A stretch of 32,740 nucleotides of DNA from DASRRB01 sp036732755 (GTDB taxonomy: Bacteria > Planctomycetota > B15-G4 > SIAN01). The translations under genes were made by a program, and so were the position numbers. A model generated the notes under the pieces. It was given only the letters and a program-made list of their open reading frames with translations. It was not told the DNA's origin and made no database searches. Positions 17,068 to 25,211 of the stretch are shown here, piece by piece (the first letter of the stretch is position 1; each line of letters begins with the position of its first letter). The stretch lies in contig DAINBU010000050.1 of NCBI GenBank assembly GCA_036732755.1, positions 1 to 32,740 of the forward strand, given 5' to 3'.

Positions 17068-18630
17068 TCAGCGGCCGGCGAGCGCGCGCGCCTCGTCGAG
17101 TCGCTTGCGGGCGAGCGCCGATCCGGGATGGAGTTCGAGGTTCGCGGCGAAGACGTCGACCGCGAGCTTCGGCGCCCTCGCGCTGACGTAGACCAGGCCG
17201 AGGGCGTTCAGGAAGTTCTCGTCGAGCGCAGCGGCGCCGGGCTCCGCCTGCAGCGCGCGCGCGGCGGCGAGCAGGGGGGCGGGGTCCTTGGGATCGACGA
17301 GCTTCGCCAAGGGGCGCTCGCGCTCGTAGCCGGCGAGCTGCGCGTCGAGGCGGGTGGCGAGCTCCGCTTCCGGAAACCAGCGACCGCGCGCCATGACGCC
17401 GGCGCGCTTGCCGACGTTGCGCACGTCGGCGAGCGGATCGGCCTCGAGCAGCAGGAGGTCGGCGCCGGCGCCGGGGGCGACGCGGCCGATCGGCGGCGAC
17501 AGCGCGAGGAGGTCGCCGCTCCGCACCGTCGCCGCGGCGAGCGCGTCCCACGGCGGCAGGCCGGCGGCGACGAGCGCCTCGAGCTCCCGCGACACGGAGG
17601 CGCCGGGCACGACGCACGGCACCATCGCGTCGGTGCCGAGCAGGATCGGAACGCCCGCCTCGTGCAGCGCCTTGACCACCCGCGCGAGGAAGTCGCGGTT
17701 GCGCCGCAGCCCGGCGACGTCGTCCTTCGTGAAACGCCGCGGGTATTCGTTCAGGTCGCGCTCGAAGATCCGGCGCGAGAGCGGCGGGAGGAGGCGCGTC
17801 TCCGGACGCGCGAGGACCCGGTCGAGGTCCTCGACCTGGTCGGCGATGCCGCCGTAGACGTCGAGCGTCGCGCTGACGCGGACGCCCGCCTTCTTCACCA
17901 GCGCGACGGCCGCCTCGATCTGTCGCGCGTCGCGCCCGTGGCCCGCGCGATCGAAGTGGGTGTAGAGCAGCTCTTCGGCGTGCGCGATCTCGGCCATGCC
18001 GCCGATCGTCAGCACCTCCTCGAGCTCGAGGTTGCGCGGCACGTGGCCGACGACCGGGAGGCCCGACTCCTCGCCGACCTCGACGAGCCGCGTGAAGCTC
18101 TCCTTCGAGAGGGCGCCGTGGATCTTCAGGCAGTCGTAGCCGGCGTCGACCTGCGCCCGCGCCGCCGCCTCGACCTCGTCGGGCGTCTTGACGTAGGGCT
18201 CGTTCAGGTAGGGGCCGCTCGTGAGGCAGCGCGGGCCGATCCGCTCGCCGCGCCGCACCGCTTCGCGCAGGTCCAGGTGGAACGGGTCCCCCTTCAGGTT
18301 GCGCACGGTCGTCACGCCGTGGGCGAGGTAGAGGAGGAGATCGCGCGCGTCGAAGAGGTGGATGTGGTCGTCGATCAGGCCGGGCAGCAGGAAGCGGCCC
18401 GCGCCTTCGATGCGGGTGGCGCCCGGCGGGATCGCGACTTCGGCGGCGGCGCCGACGGCATCGATGCGATCGCCGCGGACGACGACGGTCCGGTGCGGCA
18501 GCGCGCCCGGCCGGTCCATCGGCAGCAGCGTGACGTCGACGAACACGACGACGTCGTCATCGGCAAGGGCGCGTGGAGGCGACGGCCCGAACGCGAGGGC
18601 GATCGAGGCGACGAGTGCGACGCAGTGCAT
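17068..18630 (-). CDS. Secreted metal-dependent amidohydrolase with helical-repeat C-terminus
   Basis: This 520-residue protein starts at the ATG at 18630, with a signal peptide (VALVASIALAFG, cleavage near ALA). All usual metal and catalytic positions are visible: HxH in LPGLIDDHIHLF (His89, His91), Lys169 in YDCLKIHGAL (the carboxylated-Lys position), His196 in VVGHVPR, His217 in IAHAEE and Asp334 in LLGTDAM. This is the imidazolonepropionase-like/prolidase-like subgroup. After the APGAGADLLLLEADP block, residues about 440-515 form a TPR-like helical extension (NALGLVYVSARAPKLAVDVF). It lies 71 bp downstream of the TIGR03790 gene on the same strand. Unlike the nearby plus-strand array, it looks fully competent. 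Substrate unknown; dipeptides or lactam-type compounds are usual for the group. Confidence 0.9.
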   Translation of the reverse strand: MHCVALVASIALAFGPSPPRALADDDVVVFVDVTLLPMDRPGALPHRTVVVRGDRIDAVGAAAEVAIPPGATRIEGAGRFLLPGLIDDHIHLFDARDLLLYLAHGVTTVRNLKGDPFHLDLREAVRRGERIGPRCLTSGPYLNEPYVKTPDEVEAAARAQVDAGYDCLKIHGALSKESFTRLVEVGEESGLPVVGHVPRNLELEEVLTIGGMAEIAHAEELLYTHFDRAGHGRDARQIEAAVALVKKAGVRVSATLDVYGGIADQVEDLDRVLARPETRLLPPLSRRIFERDLNEYPRRFTKDDVAGLRRNRDFLARVVKALHEAGVPILLGTDAMVPCVVPGASVSRELEALVAAGLPPWDALAAATVRSGDLLALSPPIGRVAPGAGADLLLLEADPLADVRNVGKRAGVMARGRWFPEAELATRLDAQLAGYERERPLAKLVDPKDPAPLLAAARALQAEPGAAALDENFLNALGLVYVSARAPKLAVDVFAANLELHPGSALARKRLDEARALAGR

Positions 18631-18701
18631 GCCCCGAAACTCCGCGGCTCGCGGGAGGCGATCTCGATCGATGGAGATCGCGCGCCCGCCGCGACGTCCG
18701 C

Positions 18702-20450
18702 CTACGGGATCGTCACCCCCACCGTGTTCGTGAACTTCATGTTCTTCGTCGCGAGGTCCGGCCCGATCAGCGACTGCAGATAGAAGCTGAAGCCCGAGTA
18801 GATCGGGTCGCTCGGGAGCACGCCGGGGATGTCGTACTGCTCCGCCGGCAGCGTCGCGGAGAAGAGCAGCATGAAGTGGTTGGTGAGGTCGAGTCCGAGG
18901 ATGCCGTAGGGAGGCAGCGGGATGCTGGCGGTGCCGAGGCTCAGGAAGGTGAGGTCGGTGTCGCCCACGTCGCCGTAGGCGGAGATCGTGATGTTGCCGC
19001 CGAGCACGATGTCGCCGGTGACGTCGAGCGCCGGGTACGACACGACCGCCTTGGGCCAGACGCCCGTCCCCATGAACGACGTCATCTGCAGGTCGAGCAG
19101 GCCGGGCGGCACCGTCCCGGTGTCGCAGCCGCAGCCGATCTCGTTGGGGACGTAGATGTTGGTGCACGCGATGCCGCCGAGCGACACGGTCGTGTCCTCG
19201 GTCGTCGTGAAGAAGTCGCCGTGGATCGTGAGGTGGACGGCGCTGCTGCCCGACGGGATGCGCGTCGGCGTGACGTCGGTGAACTGCGGCAGCATCGGCG
19301 CCGTCACGCCCGACTTCATCAGCGGGTCGCACACGACGACGTTCATCCACGAGAGAAAGGGGAGCGCGTGGTAGTAGGCGAGCCCCGCCTGCAGCCCCTG
19401 GAAGTAGTGGGGGAAGAGGAATTGCGGGATCGCGACCGCGTCGAGGTAGGGCTCGTAGACGTGGCCGTTGGTGCCGGTGACCCCCATCCGGATCAGGTCG
19501 GCCTCGAGCGACTGCCCGTAGTTCTGGTTGCCGTCGATGTAGGTGCGCGCCGAGGTGCTGACGTAGTCGCTGGTGACCGCGCCGTTCACGAAGAGGCCGG
19601 GCCAGAAGACGCCCGAGCCGGCCGGGATCTCGCCGTAGTAGGGCACGCCCGCGTTCGCGGGGTCGTTGCTGCCCCACGAGCAGTAGCCGAGCAGGTTCGT
19701 GTACCCGCTCTGCATCGTGCCGGTGGTGTCGAGCGTGACCGGGAAGTTCATCTTGGTGAGGATGTCGTTCGCGGTCACCATCCAGTCGTTGCCCATCCCG
19801 GTGGAGGCCGTCGCGTCGAGCAGCACGCTCCCCGACGTGGCGGGAGCCAGCGAGTGGTCGATCAGCGCGAGGATGTCGGCCGGCACGCCGGTGGTCACGT
19901 CGACGTTGGTCTGGTACCCGTCGAGGCGGAACACCATGTAGGAGAGGTTGGCGTGGCTCCAGGTGGCCGGCGAGTGGTAGGTGTGGAAGAACGGGTTGAT
20001 GACCTTGCCGGCCTGCCCGCCGTCCGGGACGTTGTTGGTGAAGAGCTGGGTGAGCTCGGAATCGACCGACGCCGCCTCCGCCACCGGCCCCGACCCGCCC
20101 GGATCGAGGATCTTCAGCGGGACGTCCTTGGTCAGCACGATGTACTTGATGACGTCCTTCAGGTCGGGCCGGTCGTTCGTGAAGAAGTTCACCAGCTTGT
20201 CGCGGATGCGGAAGTTGTACTGGCCGCGCGTGATCTCCTCGGTGAGCGGCGTCTTGATCGGCAGGTGGAGGATGTGGTCCGACGCGATGCCGCGCACCGT
20301 GGCGTAGTAGGTGCCGATCGCCTGCGAGATCGCGCTCGCGTCGTTCACGACGATCAGCACGCCGTCGGGGCCGACGTCCTGCTGCGCGGCGGCGCGCGGC
20401 GCGACTGCGAACAGGGACGACGCGGCGAGCGAGAGGGCGAGCGGCTTCAT
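18702..20450 (-). CDS. TIGR03790 family secreted protein with IPT/TIG-like domain
   Basis: This 582-residue protein starts at the ATG at 20450, with a signal peptide (ALSLAASSLFAVAPRAAA). The body matches what I recall of TIGR03790: GVLIVVNDASAISQAIGTYY and RGI near the start, IVLTKDVPLKI, ASVDSEL, NPFFH, VFRLDGYQT, SWGSND, VSTSART, HVYEPYLDA, and LSWMNVVVCDPLMKSG. That uncharacterised family is reported from exosortase-carrying bacteria. After it (about residue 385 on) is an IPT/TIG-like immunoglobulin domain (FTDVTPTRIPSGSS, then HLTIHGDFF) with a short Cys-rich stretch (GCGCDTG). The C-terminal part is beta-rich and ends without a PEP-CTERM anchor. Genes on both sides are on the same strand, 44 bp upstream and 71 bp downstream, so an operon is likely. 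Function unknown. Confidence 0.85.
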   Translation of the reverse strand: MKPLALSLAASSLFAVAPRAAAQQDVGPDGVLIVVNDASAISQAIGTYYATVRGIASDHILHLPIKTPLTEEITRGQYNFRIRDKLVNFFTNDRPDLKDVIKYIVLTKDVPLKILDPGGSGPVAEAASVDSELTQLFTNNVPDGGQAGKVINPFFHTYHSPATWSHANLSYMVFRLDGYQTNVDVTTGVPADILALIDHSLAPATSGSVLLDATASTGMGNDWMVTANDILTKMNFPVTLDTTGTMQSGYTNLLGYCSWGSNDPANAGVPYYGEIPAGSGVFWPGLFVNGAVTSDYVSTSARTYIDGNQNYGQSLEADLIRMGVTGTNGHVYEPYLDAVAIPQFLFPHYFQGLQAGLAYYHALPFLSWMNVVVCDPLMKSGVTAPMLPQFTDVTPTRIPSGSSAVHLTIHGDFFTTTEDTTVSLGGIACTNIYVPNEIGCGCDTGTVPPGLLDLQMTSFMGTGVWPKAVVSYPALDVTGDIVLGGNITISAYGDVGDTDLTFLSLGTASIPLPPYGILGLDLTNHFMLLFSATLPAEQYDIPGVLPSDPIYSGFSFYLQSLIGPDLATKNMKFTNTVGVTIP

Positions 20451-20494
20451 CAGGGATCTCCCGGTTTCCGAGCCGCCGAGAGATAGCGCCTCCG

Positions 20495-21448
20495 TTACAT
20501 CGCGAACAGACGGTCCATCTGTCCGGCGATCTGCGCCAGGCGCTTCTTGTCGCCGCCGCCCACCTCGGCGGTCGCCCAGTTCCCCCCGGGCGCCGTCGAG
20601 AAGCCGATCTCGTCGAGCGCCGCCATGACCGCGGGGTAGCCCCCGTCCCCCTCGCCGAGCTCGACCTCGAAACCCTTCCAGCGCCCCTGCTCGTCGCGCT
20701 TCTTCCGGCTGTAGTCCTTGATGTGGAGCTTCGCGATGCGCGAGCCCAGGACGCGGATCCACTGCTCGGGCCAGCCGTAGGTGACGACATTGCCGACGTC
20801 GAAGTGGAACGCGGCCCATTCACTCTTCAGCTCGTCGACGTAGCGCGCCGCCTCGAGCGGCGAGAGCAAGAAGCTGTTCCAGACGTTCTCGACGGCGATC
20901 TTCACCTTCACCTGCGCCGCGTGCGGCAGGACTTCACGGATCGCCTCCTGGCTGCGCGTGTACGCCTCGTCGTAGGGCAGGTCGCCGTTCACGACCGCCG
21001 GCACGAGCAGCACGCTCGACGCGCCGAGCGCCGCCGCGTCGTCGAGCGCGGCGACGAGCCCGTCGATCGCCTTCTTTTTGACGCCCGCGTCGCGGCTGTT
21101 CAGCGGGAGCGACCAGTGGACCGAGTCGACCACGCCGTGCGCGCGGATCCCCGTCTTCTCCTGCGCCTGCTTCAGCTCGGCGAGCGGCGTCGAGTCGGGC
21201 CGGTCGACCTCGACCCCTTCGAATCCGAGGTCCGCCACGAGCTGGAACTTCTCCAGCACCGTCGCCCCTTCGCCGACCATGCCCAGCCCGACCGCCTTCT
21301 TGAGCGTGCGCTTGGGCTTGGGCGCCGGATCGGGCTCTTTCCCTGCGCCCTGCGCGCCCGATGCAACGGGCAGGCGCGGCGCGAGCGCGGCCGCCGCGGC
21401 GAACGTCGCCGCGGCCTGGAGGAAGCGACGGCGCGGGAGAGGATTCAT
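20495..21448 (-). CDS. Tat-exported sugar phosphate isomerase/epimerase-like TIM barrel
   Basis: This 317-residue protein begins at the ATG at 21448 with a twin-arginine signal (RRRFLQAAATFAAAAALA), so it is exported folded. The mature part is a xylose-isomerase-like AP2EC TIM barrel: VGLGMV at the first strand, GFEGVEVDRPDS, then candidate metal ligands Glu187 (IAVENVWN), Asp217 (FHFDVGNV), His242 (KLHIKDY) and Glu266 (ELGEGDGGY). This is the Glu-Asp-His-Glu set of the D-tagatose 3-epimerase group. Such exported barrels are common in Planctomycetota and Bacteroidota. It is the first gene of a probable minus-strand operon with the TIGR03790 gene and the amidohydrolase. It is divergent from the thioredoxin/HEAT gene with 46 bp between starts. 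Exact sugar unknown. Confidence 0.9.
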   Translation of the reverse strand: MNPLPRRRFLQAAATFAAAAALAPRLPVASGAQGAGKEPDPAPKPKRTLKKAVGLGMVGEGATVLEKFQLVADLGFEGVEVDRPDSTPLAELKQAQEKTGIRAHGVVDSVHWSLPLNSRDAGVKKKAIDGLVAALDDAAALGASSVLLVPAVVNGDLPYDEAYTRSQEAIREVLPHAAQVKVKIAVENVWNSFLLSPLEAARYVDELKSEWAAFHFDVGNVVTYGWPEQWIRVLGSRIAKLHIKDYSRKKRDEQGRWKGFEVELGEGDGGYPAVMAALDEIGFSTAPGGNWATAEVGGGDKKRLAQIAGQMDRLFAM

Positions 21449-21494
21449 GCCGCGGCAAGATACCCTCGTCCGATCCGCAGGCCCGGGAGCGACC

Positions 21495-23024
21495 ATGACG
21501 TCCACCGCCACGCCGCTCCGCTCGTTCCGAGACGTCGCGCGCGCCGTGATCACGGCTGCGCTGCTCGCCGCGCCGCTGCACGCGCAGTCCTCCGCGCCGC
21601 TGCCGTGGGAGCACGACTGGAAGGCCGCGTGCGCGCGCGCCACGGCGGAGAAACGGCCGCTCCTCGTCGTCGTGATGAAGGACCACGAGCCAGGCTGCGA
21701 GCGGATGCTCGACAAGGTCTACGGCGACAAGGAGGTGCGCCTGCGCCTCGCCAACTTCGTCCTCGTCCCGGTCAGCACCGGCACGCACACGCTGATCGAG
21801 GTCGACCAGGGCGGCCAGCGCGGGCCGAGCTGCCCGCAGTTCGTGGGCGCGCTCTGCTCGGAGCACCAGGCGATCGAGCGCGAGCTGCACGCGCGGCTCG
21901 TCGAGGCGGGGAGCGACGAGGTCCTCGCGCCGCAGCACCTCGTCGGCGATGCGAAAGGCGAATTCGTGCTGCGCCGCCCCTACGAGATGAAGCGGCAGGG
22001 GCTGCTCGAATTCCTCGAGCGCGGCCTCCTGCTCGTGAACGATCCCGCGACCGCCGCGCAGCCGGGCGTCCACTCGCCTTCGGTGCAGCGCCTCCAAGAG
22101 GCGATCGTGAAGGCGCGCGACGAGGCGGCGCGCACGCAGGCGACGCGCGACCTGCTCGAAGAGAACTCGCCCGAGCGCGAGATCGCCTTCCTCGACGCCG
22201 TCGACAAGGTGAGCGGCGCCGCCAACAAGGAGCCGATCGTCCGCGCGGCCGGCTCGCCCGAGTTCAAGACGTGGGCGCCGACCGTCGCGAAGCTGCTCGA
22301 ATCGAAGGAGCCGTGGGTGCGCGGCTGCGCGGTCGTCTCGCTCGAGGAGATCGCCGATCCGGCGTCGGGATCGGCGCTGCTCGTGCTGTGGGAGAAGGAG
22401 AAGGAGGCAGAGACGCGCAAGGACCTCCTGCGCGCGCTCGGCCCGTGCGGCGGCGGCCGGCCGGAAGTGAAGAAGCTGCTGCTCGAGCAGCTCGAGGCCC
22501 CGAAGGATCCGCTGCGCGTCGCCGCGGCGATGTCGCTCGGCTTCTTCCTGAAGGGCGACGCCGAGGTCGCCGCCGCGCTCGAGAAGCGCTACGCGAAAGA
22601 GAAGACCACCAAGAACCGCCTCGCGATCCTCTTCGCGTTCTACGAGTCTGGCGATTCTGCGCACCGCGATCGCGTCGACGCCATGACGAAGGCCGAGAAG
22701 GACGCCGACCTGCTCACCTTCGTCGGAATCGTGCGGCGCAAGCTGAGCGGCGACGGCGGCGCGGCCGGCGGCCCGCCCGGTGACCCGGCGGGACCGGGTG
22801 GTTCAGGCGGTCCCGCCGGACCGGGTGGTTCTGGCGGACCGCCCGCACCGGGCGGAGCCGGCGACACCGGATCCCCGACCGGCCTGCCGCCCGGCGCCTT
22901 CGCCAACTTCGCCGCCCTTGGCCAGACCTTGAAGCTCCTCGCGCCGCTCTACGAGGACGACAAGATCGCCCGCAACGCCATCAAGCTCGCGCGGCGATGG
23001 GGCAAGGGCGGGAGGGGGCCGTAG
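21495..23024 (+). CDS. Secreted thioredoxin-like protein with HEAT repeats and Gly/Pro-rich linker
   Basis: This 509-residue protein starts at the ATG at 21495, with a signal peptide (AVITAALLAAPLHAQ). Residues about 38-175 look like a thioredoxin-fold domain (WKAACARATAEKRPLLVVVM, then FVLVPV). At the place of the CxxC motif it reads HEPGCERM, so only one Cys (Cys68) is kept and disulfide exchange is doubtful. Residues about 255-410 are alpha-helical HEAT-like repeats (WVRGCAVVSLEEIADP, PLRVAAAMSLGFFLKGD). From about 418 to 460 comes a collagen-like Gly/Pro/Ser linker, then a short C-terminal helix ending in basic residues. Its 3' end overlaps the 3' end of metB by 44 bp in convergent orientation. 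Probably a periplasmic protein-binding factor; not firmly known. Confidence 0.8.
   Translation: MTSTATPLRSFRDVARAVITAALLAAPLHAQSSAPLPWEHDWKAACARATAEKRPLLVVVMKDHEPGCERMLDKVYGDKEVRLRLANFVLVPVSTGTHTLIEVDQGGQRGPSCPQFVGALCSEHQAIERELHARLVEAGSDEVLAPQHLVGDAKGEFVLRRPYEMKRQGLLEFLERGLLLVNDPATAAQPGVHSPSVQRLQEAIVKARDEAARTQATRDLLEENSPEREIAFLDAVDKVSGAANKEPIVRAAGSPEFKTWAPTVAKLLESKEPWVRGCAVVSLEEIADPASGSALLVLWEKEKEAETRKDLLRALGPCGGGRPEVKKLLLEQLEAPKDPLRVAAAMSLGFFLKGDAEVAAALEKRYAKEKTTKNRLAILFAFYESGDSAHRDRVDAMTKAEKDADLLTFVGIVRRKLSGDGGAAGGPPGDPAGPGGSGGPAGPGGSGGPPAPGGAGDTGSPTGLPPGAFANFAALGQTLKLLAPLYEDDKIARNAIKLARRWGKGGRGP
22791..22844 (+). repeat. Tandem 27-bp repeat, two copies
   Basis: A 27-bp unit beginning ggaccgggtggtt occurs at 22791 and again at 22818 with a few changes. 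It encodes the Gly/Pro/Ser-rich linker of the thioredoxin/HEAT protein. Confidence 0.65.
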
Positions 23025-24213
23025 CCCGACTCCTCCTTTCGCTCTTCAGCGCCCGCGCGAGGTCGGCGACGAGGTCGTCCGCGTCCTCGATGCCGACGCT
23101 GATCCGCAGCAGCCGGTCGGAGATGCCGGCCGCGGCGCGCGCCTCCGGACTCATCGCGGCGTGCGTCATCGTGGCCGGATGCGCGATCAGGCTCTCCACG
23201 CCGCCGAGCGATTCGGCAAGCGAGAAGAGTTCGAGCCGCTCGAGGAAGCGCGCGACGTCGCGGCGCGCGGCCGCGTCCTCGCCCGCGAGCTCGAACGAGA
23301 TCATCGCGCCGAAGCCCGCCTGCTGGCGCCGCGCGAGGTCGTGGCCCGCATGGCTCTCGAGGCCGGGCCAGAAGACGCGCGCGACCGCGGGATGGCCGGC
23401 GAGGAAGCGGGCGACGCGAGCGGCGTTCTCCTCGTGGACGCGCATGCGCGCCGCGAGCGACCGCACGCCGCGCAGCGTGAGGAAGGAATCGAACGGCGCG
23501 CCGGTGAGCCCGAGGCAGTTGGCCCACCAGGTGAGCTTTTCGTGCAGCTCCGTCGTCGCGGCGACGACGGCGCCGCCGACCACGTCGCTGTGGCCGTTCA
23601 GGTACTTCGTCGTCGAGTGCACCACGAGGTCGGCGCCGAAGGACAGCGGCTGCTGCAGCAGCGGCGAGAGGAAGGTGTTGTCGACCGCGACGAGCGCGCC
23701 GGTGCGCTTCGCCGCGGCGCAGGTCTCCGCGAGGTCGGTGATCCGCAGCAGCGGATTGCTCGGCGTCTCGATCCAGACGAGCGAGGGCGAGCGCGCGAGC
23801 GCGGCGTCGCGCGCCGCGGGGTCGGTCAGGTCGGCGAGCTCGACCTCGAGCCAGCCTTTGTCGGCGAGCGCGCGCAGGAGCCGCCAGGTGCCGCCGTAGC
23901 CGTCGTGCGGTGCGAGAACTCTCGCAGCACGTCCGGGAATGTGGAGCACGAGCGTGATCGCGGCGAGGCCGCTCGCGGTGACGACCGCGCCCGCGCCGCC
24001 TTCGAGCTCGGCGAGCGTCGTCGCGAGCAGGTCGCGCGTCGGGTTGCCGCTGCGCGTGTAGTCGTACTTTCGGCGCCGGTCGAACCCCTCGAACGTGAAG
24101 TTCGTGGAGAGGTAGAGCGGCGGCACGACGGCGCCATGCGCGGCGTCGCTCGCGATGCCGTGGCGGGCGGCGATGGTGGCGGGCTTGGTGGAGTTCGTCG
24201 GGCGCCGGCTCAT
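22981..24213 (-). CDS. metB: Cystathionine gamma-synthase
   Basis: This 410-residue, PLP-dependent Cys/Met metabolism enzyme is of normal length plus a short tail. It condenses O-succinyl- or O-acetyl-homoserine with cysteine to give cystathionine. Key motifs are YTRSGNPTR (about 52-60, phosphate and substrate binding), ELEGGAGAVVTASGLAAI (about 69-86), DNTFLSP (about 178), and the PLP lysine in VVHSTTKYLNGHSDVVGG (Lys203). ESLGGVESLIAHPATMTH and RISVGIED are typical of the C-terminal domain. Gamma-lyase or O-acylhomoserine sulfhydrylase activity cannot be excluded by sequence, but the context (metX directly upstream, start in ATGA overlap) favours MetB. It is the third gene of a SAM-riboswitch operon, acts in the cytoplasm, and overlaps the convergent thioredoxin/HEAT gene by 44 bp. 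Confidence 0.93.
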   Translation of the reverse strand: MSRRPTNSTKPATIAARHGIASDAAHGAVVPPLYLSTNFTFEGFDRRRKYDYTRSGNPTRDLLATTLAELEGGAGAVVTASGLAAITLVLHIPGRAARVLAPHDGYGGTWRLLRALADKGWLEVELADLTDPAARDAALARSPSLVWIETPSNPLLRITDLAETCAAAKRTGALVAVDNTFLSPLLQQPLSFGADLVVHSTTKYLNGHSDVVGGAVVAATTELHEKLTWWANCLGLTGAPFDSFLTLRGVRSLAARMRVHEENAARVARFLAGHPAVARVFWPGLESHAGHDLARRQQAGFGAMISFELAGEDAAARRDVARFLERLELFSLAESLGGVESLIAHPATMTHAAMSPEARAAAGISDRLLRISVGIEDADDLVADLARALKSERRSRATAPSRPCPIAARA

Positions 24214-25211
24214 GCGAGCGCCTCCGACAGCAGCGCACCGAGCGCCGCCGGTTCCTTCAGGAAGGCGTCGTGGCCGAAGCGCGACGCGATCCGCTCGAGC
24301 CGCGGCGGTGATGCGAACTTCGTCGCGACCTCGCGCAGCTGCTCGAACGGCACGATCTGGTCGGGGTCGGCGCCGATCAGCGTCGTGCTTGCGGAGATGC
24401 GCGTCACGTCGCAGCGATGCAGGTCGATCGCGCGCGAGAGGCGCGAATAGGCGCCCGCCTCGAAGCGCGTCGCGAACTCGCGCCCCTTGCCGAGCAGCCA
24501 CTCCTCGACCGGGAAGCGCAGTGTTTCGCCGTCGGCGCGCGCGTCGCCGGCGAAGCGCTCCTCGAGCTCCTGCGGCGAGCGGTACGACAGCATCGCGAAG
24601 GCGCGCGTGAGCGCGACCGCCTCGCGTTCGTCGAGCCGCGATCCGAACGCGAGCAGCTCGCGCTGCAGCGCACGCCACGCCGTCGCGAACGTACAGCTCC
24701 GGTCCGGCGCGCTGATCGCGACGATCCGCTCGACGCGCTCGGGGAAGAGCTCGCCGAACTTGAGCGCGACCATCCCGCCGTAGCTCGCGCCCACGAAGGC
24801 GTGCAGCCGCGCGATGCCGAGCTGGTCGAGCAGCCGCGCCGTCGCGCGCGCCTGGTCGCCCGACGAGACGACCGCGTCCTGGCGCTTGCCGAGGAATTCG
24901 AGCGAGAGGACGCGCACGCGCGTCGTGTCGAGCGCGAGCCCGTCGCCGACGGTGCGCGACCACCAGCCCGGCGTCGGATCGCGAGGCGAGCTCGCGACGT
25001 GCGGATGGGCCGAGATGCCGCCCTGGACGACGACGCAGGGCACGGTGCCCGCGCGCCGGTCGTATTCGTCGCCGTCGTCGTGCGGACGCGCCGGACCGAC
25101 GAGCTCGTAGGCGAGCTCGAGCGCAGGCAATTCGCCGCCGCGCTCCAGCGCGAGCGGCTGCGCCGACAGGAACAGATCGGCGGAGGGGGGGAGCGTCAGC
25201 GTCGCGCTCAT
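24210..25211 (-). CDS. metX: Homoserine O-acyltransferase, MetX type, probably succinyl-specific
   Basis: This 333-residue alpha/beta-hydrolase fold enzyme activates homoserine for methionine synthesis. The nucleophile elbow is GASYGGMVAL (Ser143). The acid is in LIGADPDQIVPFEQL (Asp282 or Asp284), and the His is in RFGHDAFLKEP (His314). The oxyanion/substrate loop reads VVQGGISAHPHV (about 61-72). As I recall, GGISA-type loops mark MetX proteins that use succinyl-CoA (Xanthomonas-like), while acetyl-CoA forms read differently; acyl preference is therefore a prediction. It lies between hom and metB with ATGA overlaps on both sides, all on one transcript under the SAM-I riboswitch. It acts in the cytoplasm. 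Confidence 0.92.
   Translation of the reverse strand: MSATLTLPPSADLFLSAQPLALERGGELPALELAYELVGPARPHDDGDEYDRRAGTVPCVVVQGGISAHPHVASSPRDPTPGWWSRTVGDGLALDTTRVRVLSLEFLGKRQDAVVSSGDQARATARLLDQLGIARLHAFVGASYGGMVALKFGELFPERVERIVAISAPDRSCTFATAWRALQRELLAFGSRLDEREAVALTRAFAMLSYRSPQELEERFAGDARADGETLRFPVEEWLLGKGREFATRFEAGAYSRLSRAIDLHRCDVTRISASTTLIGADPDQIVPFEQLREVATKFASPPRLERIASRFGHDAFLKEPAALGALLSEALA

Noticed and set aside
18702..18800. PEP-CTERM sorting signal at the end of the TIGR03790 protein
   Set aside because: The C-terminus (KFTNTVGVTIP) has no PEP motif, hydrophobic helix or basic tail.
18573..20486. A 637-codon plus-strand frame opposite the TIGR03790 gene
   Set aside because: Composition is Arg/Val/Glu/His-biased without motifs; the minus-strand frame matches a known family over its length.
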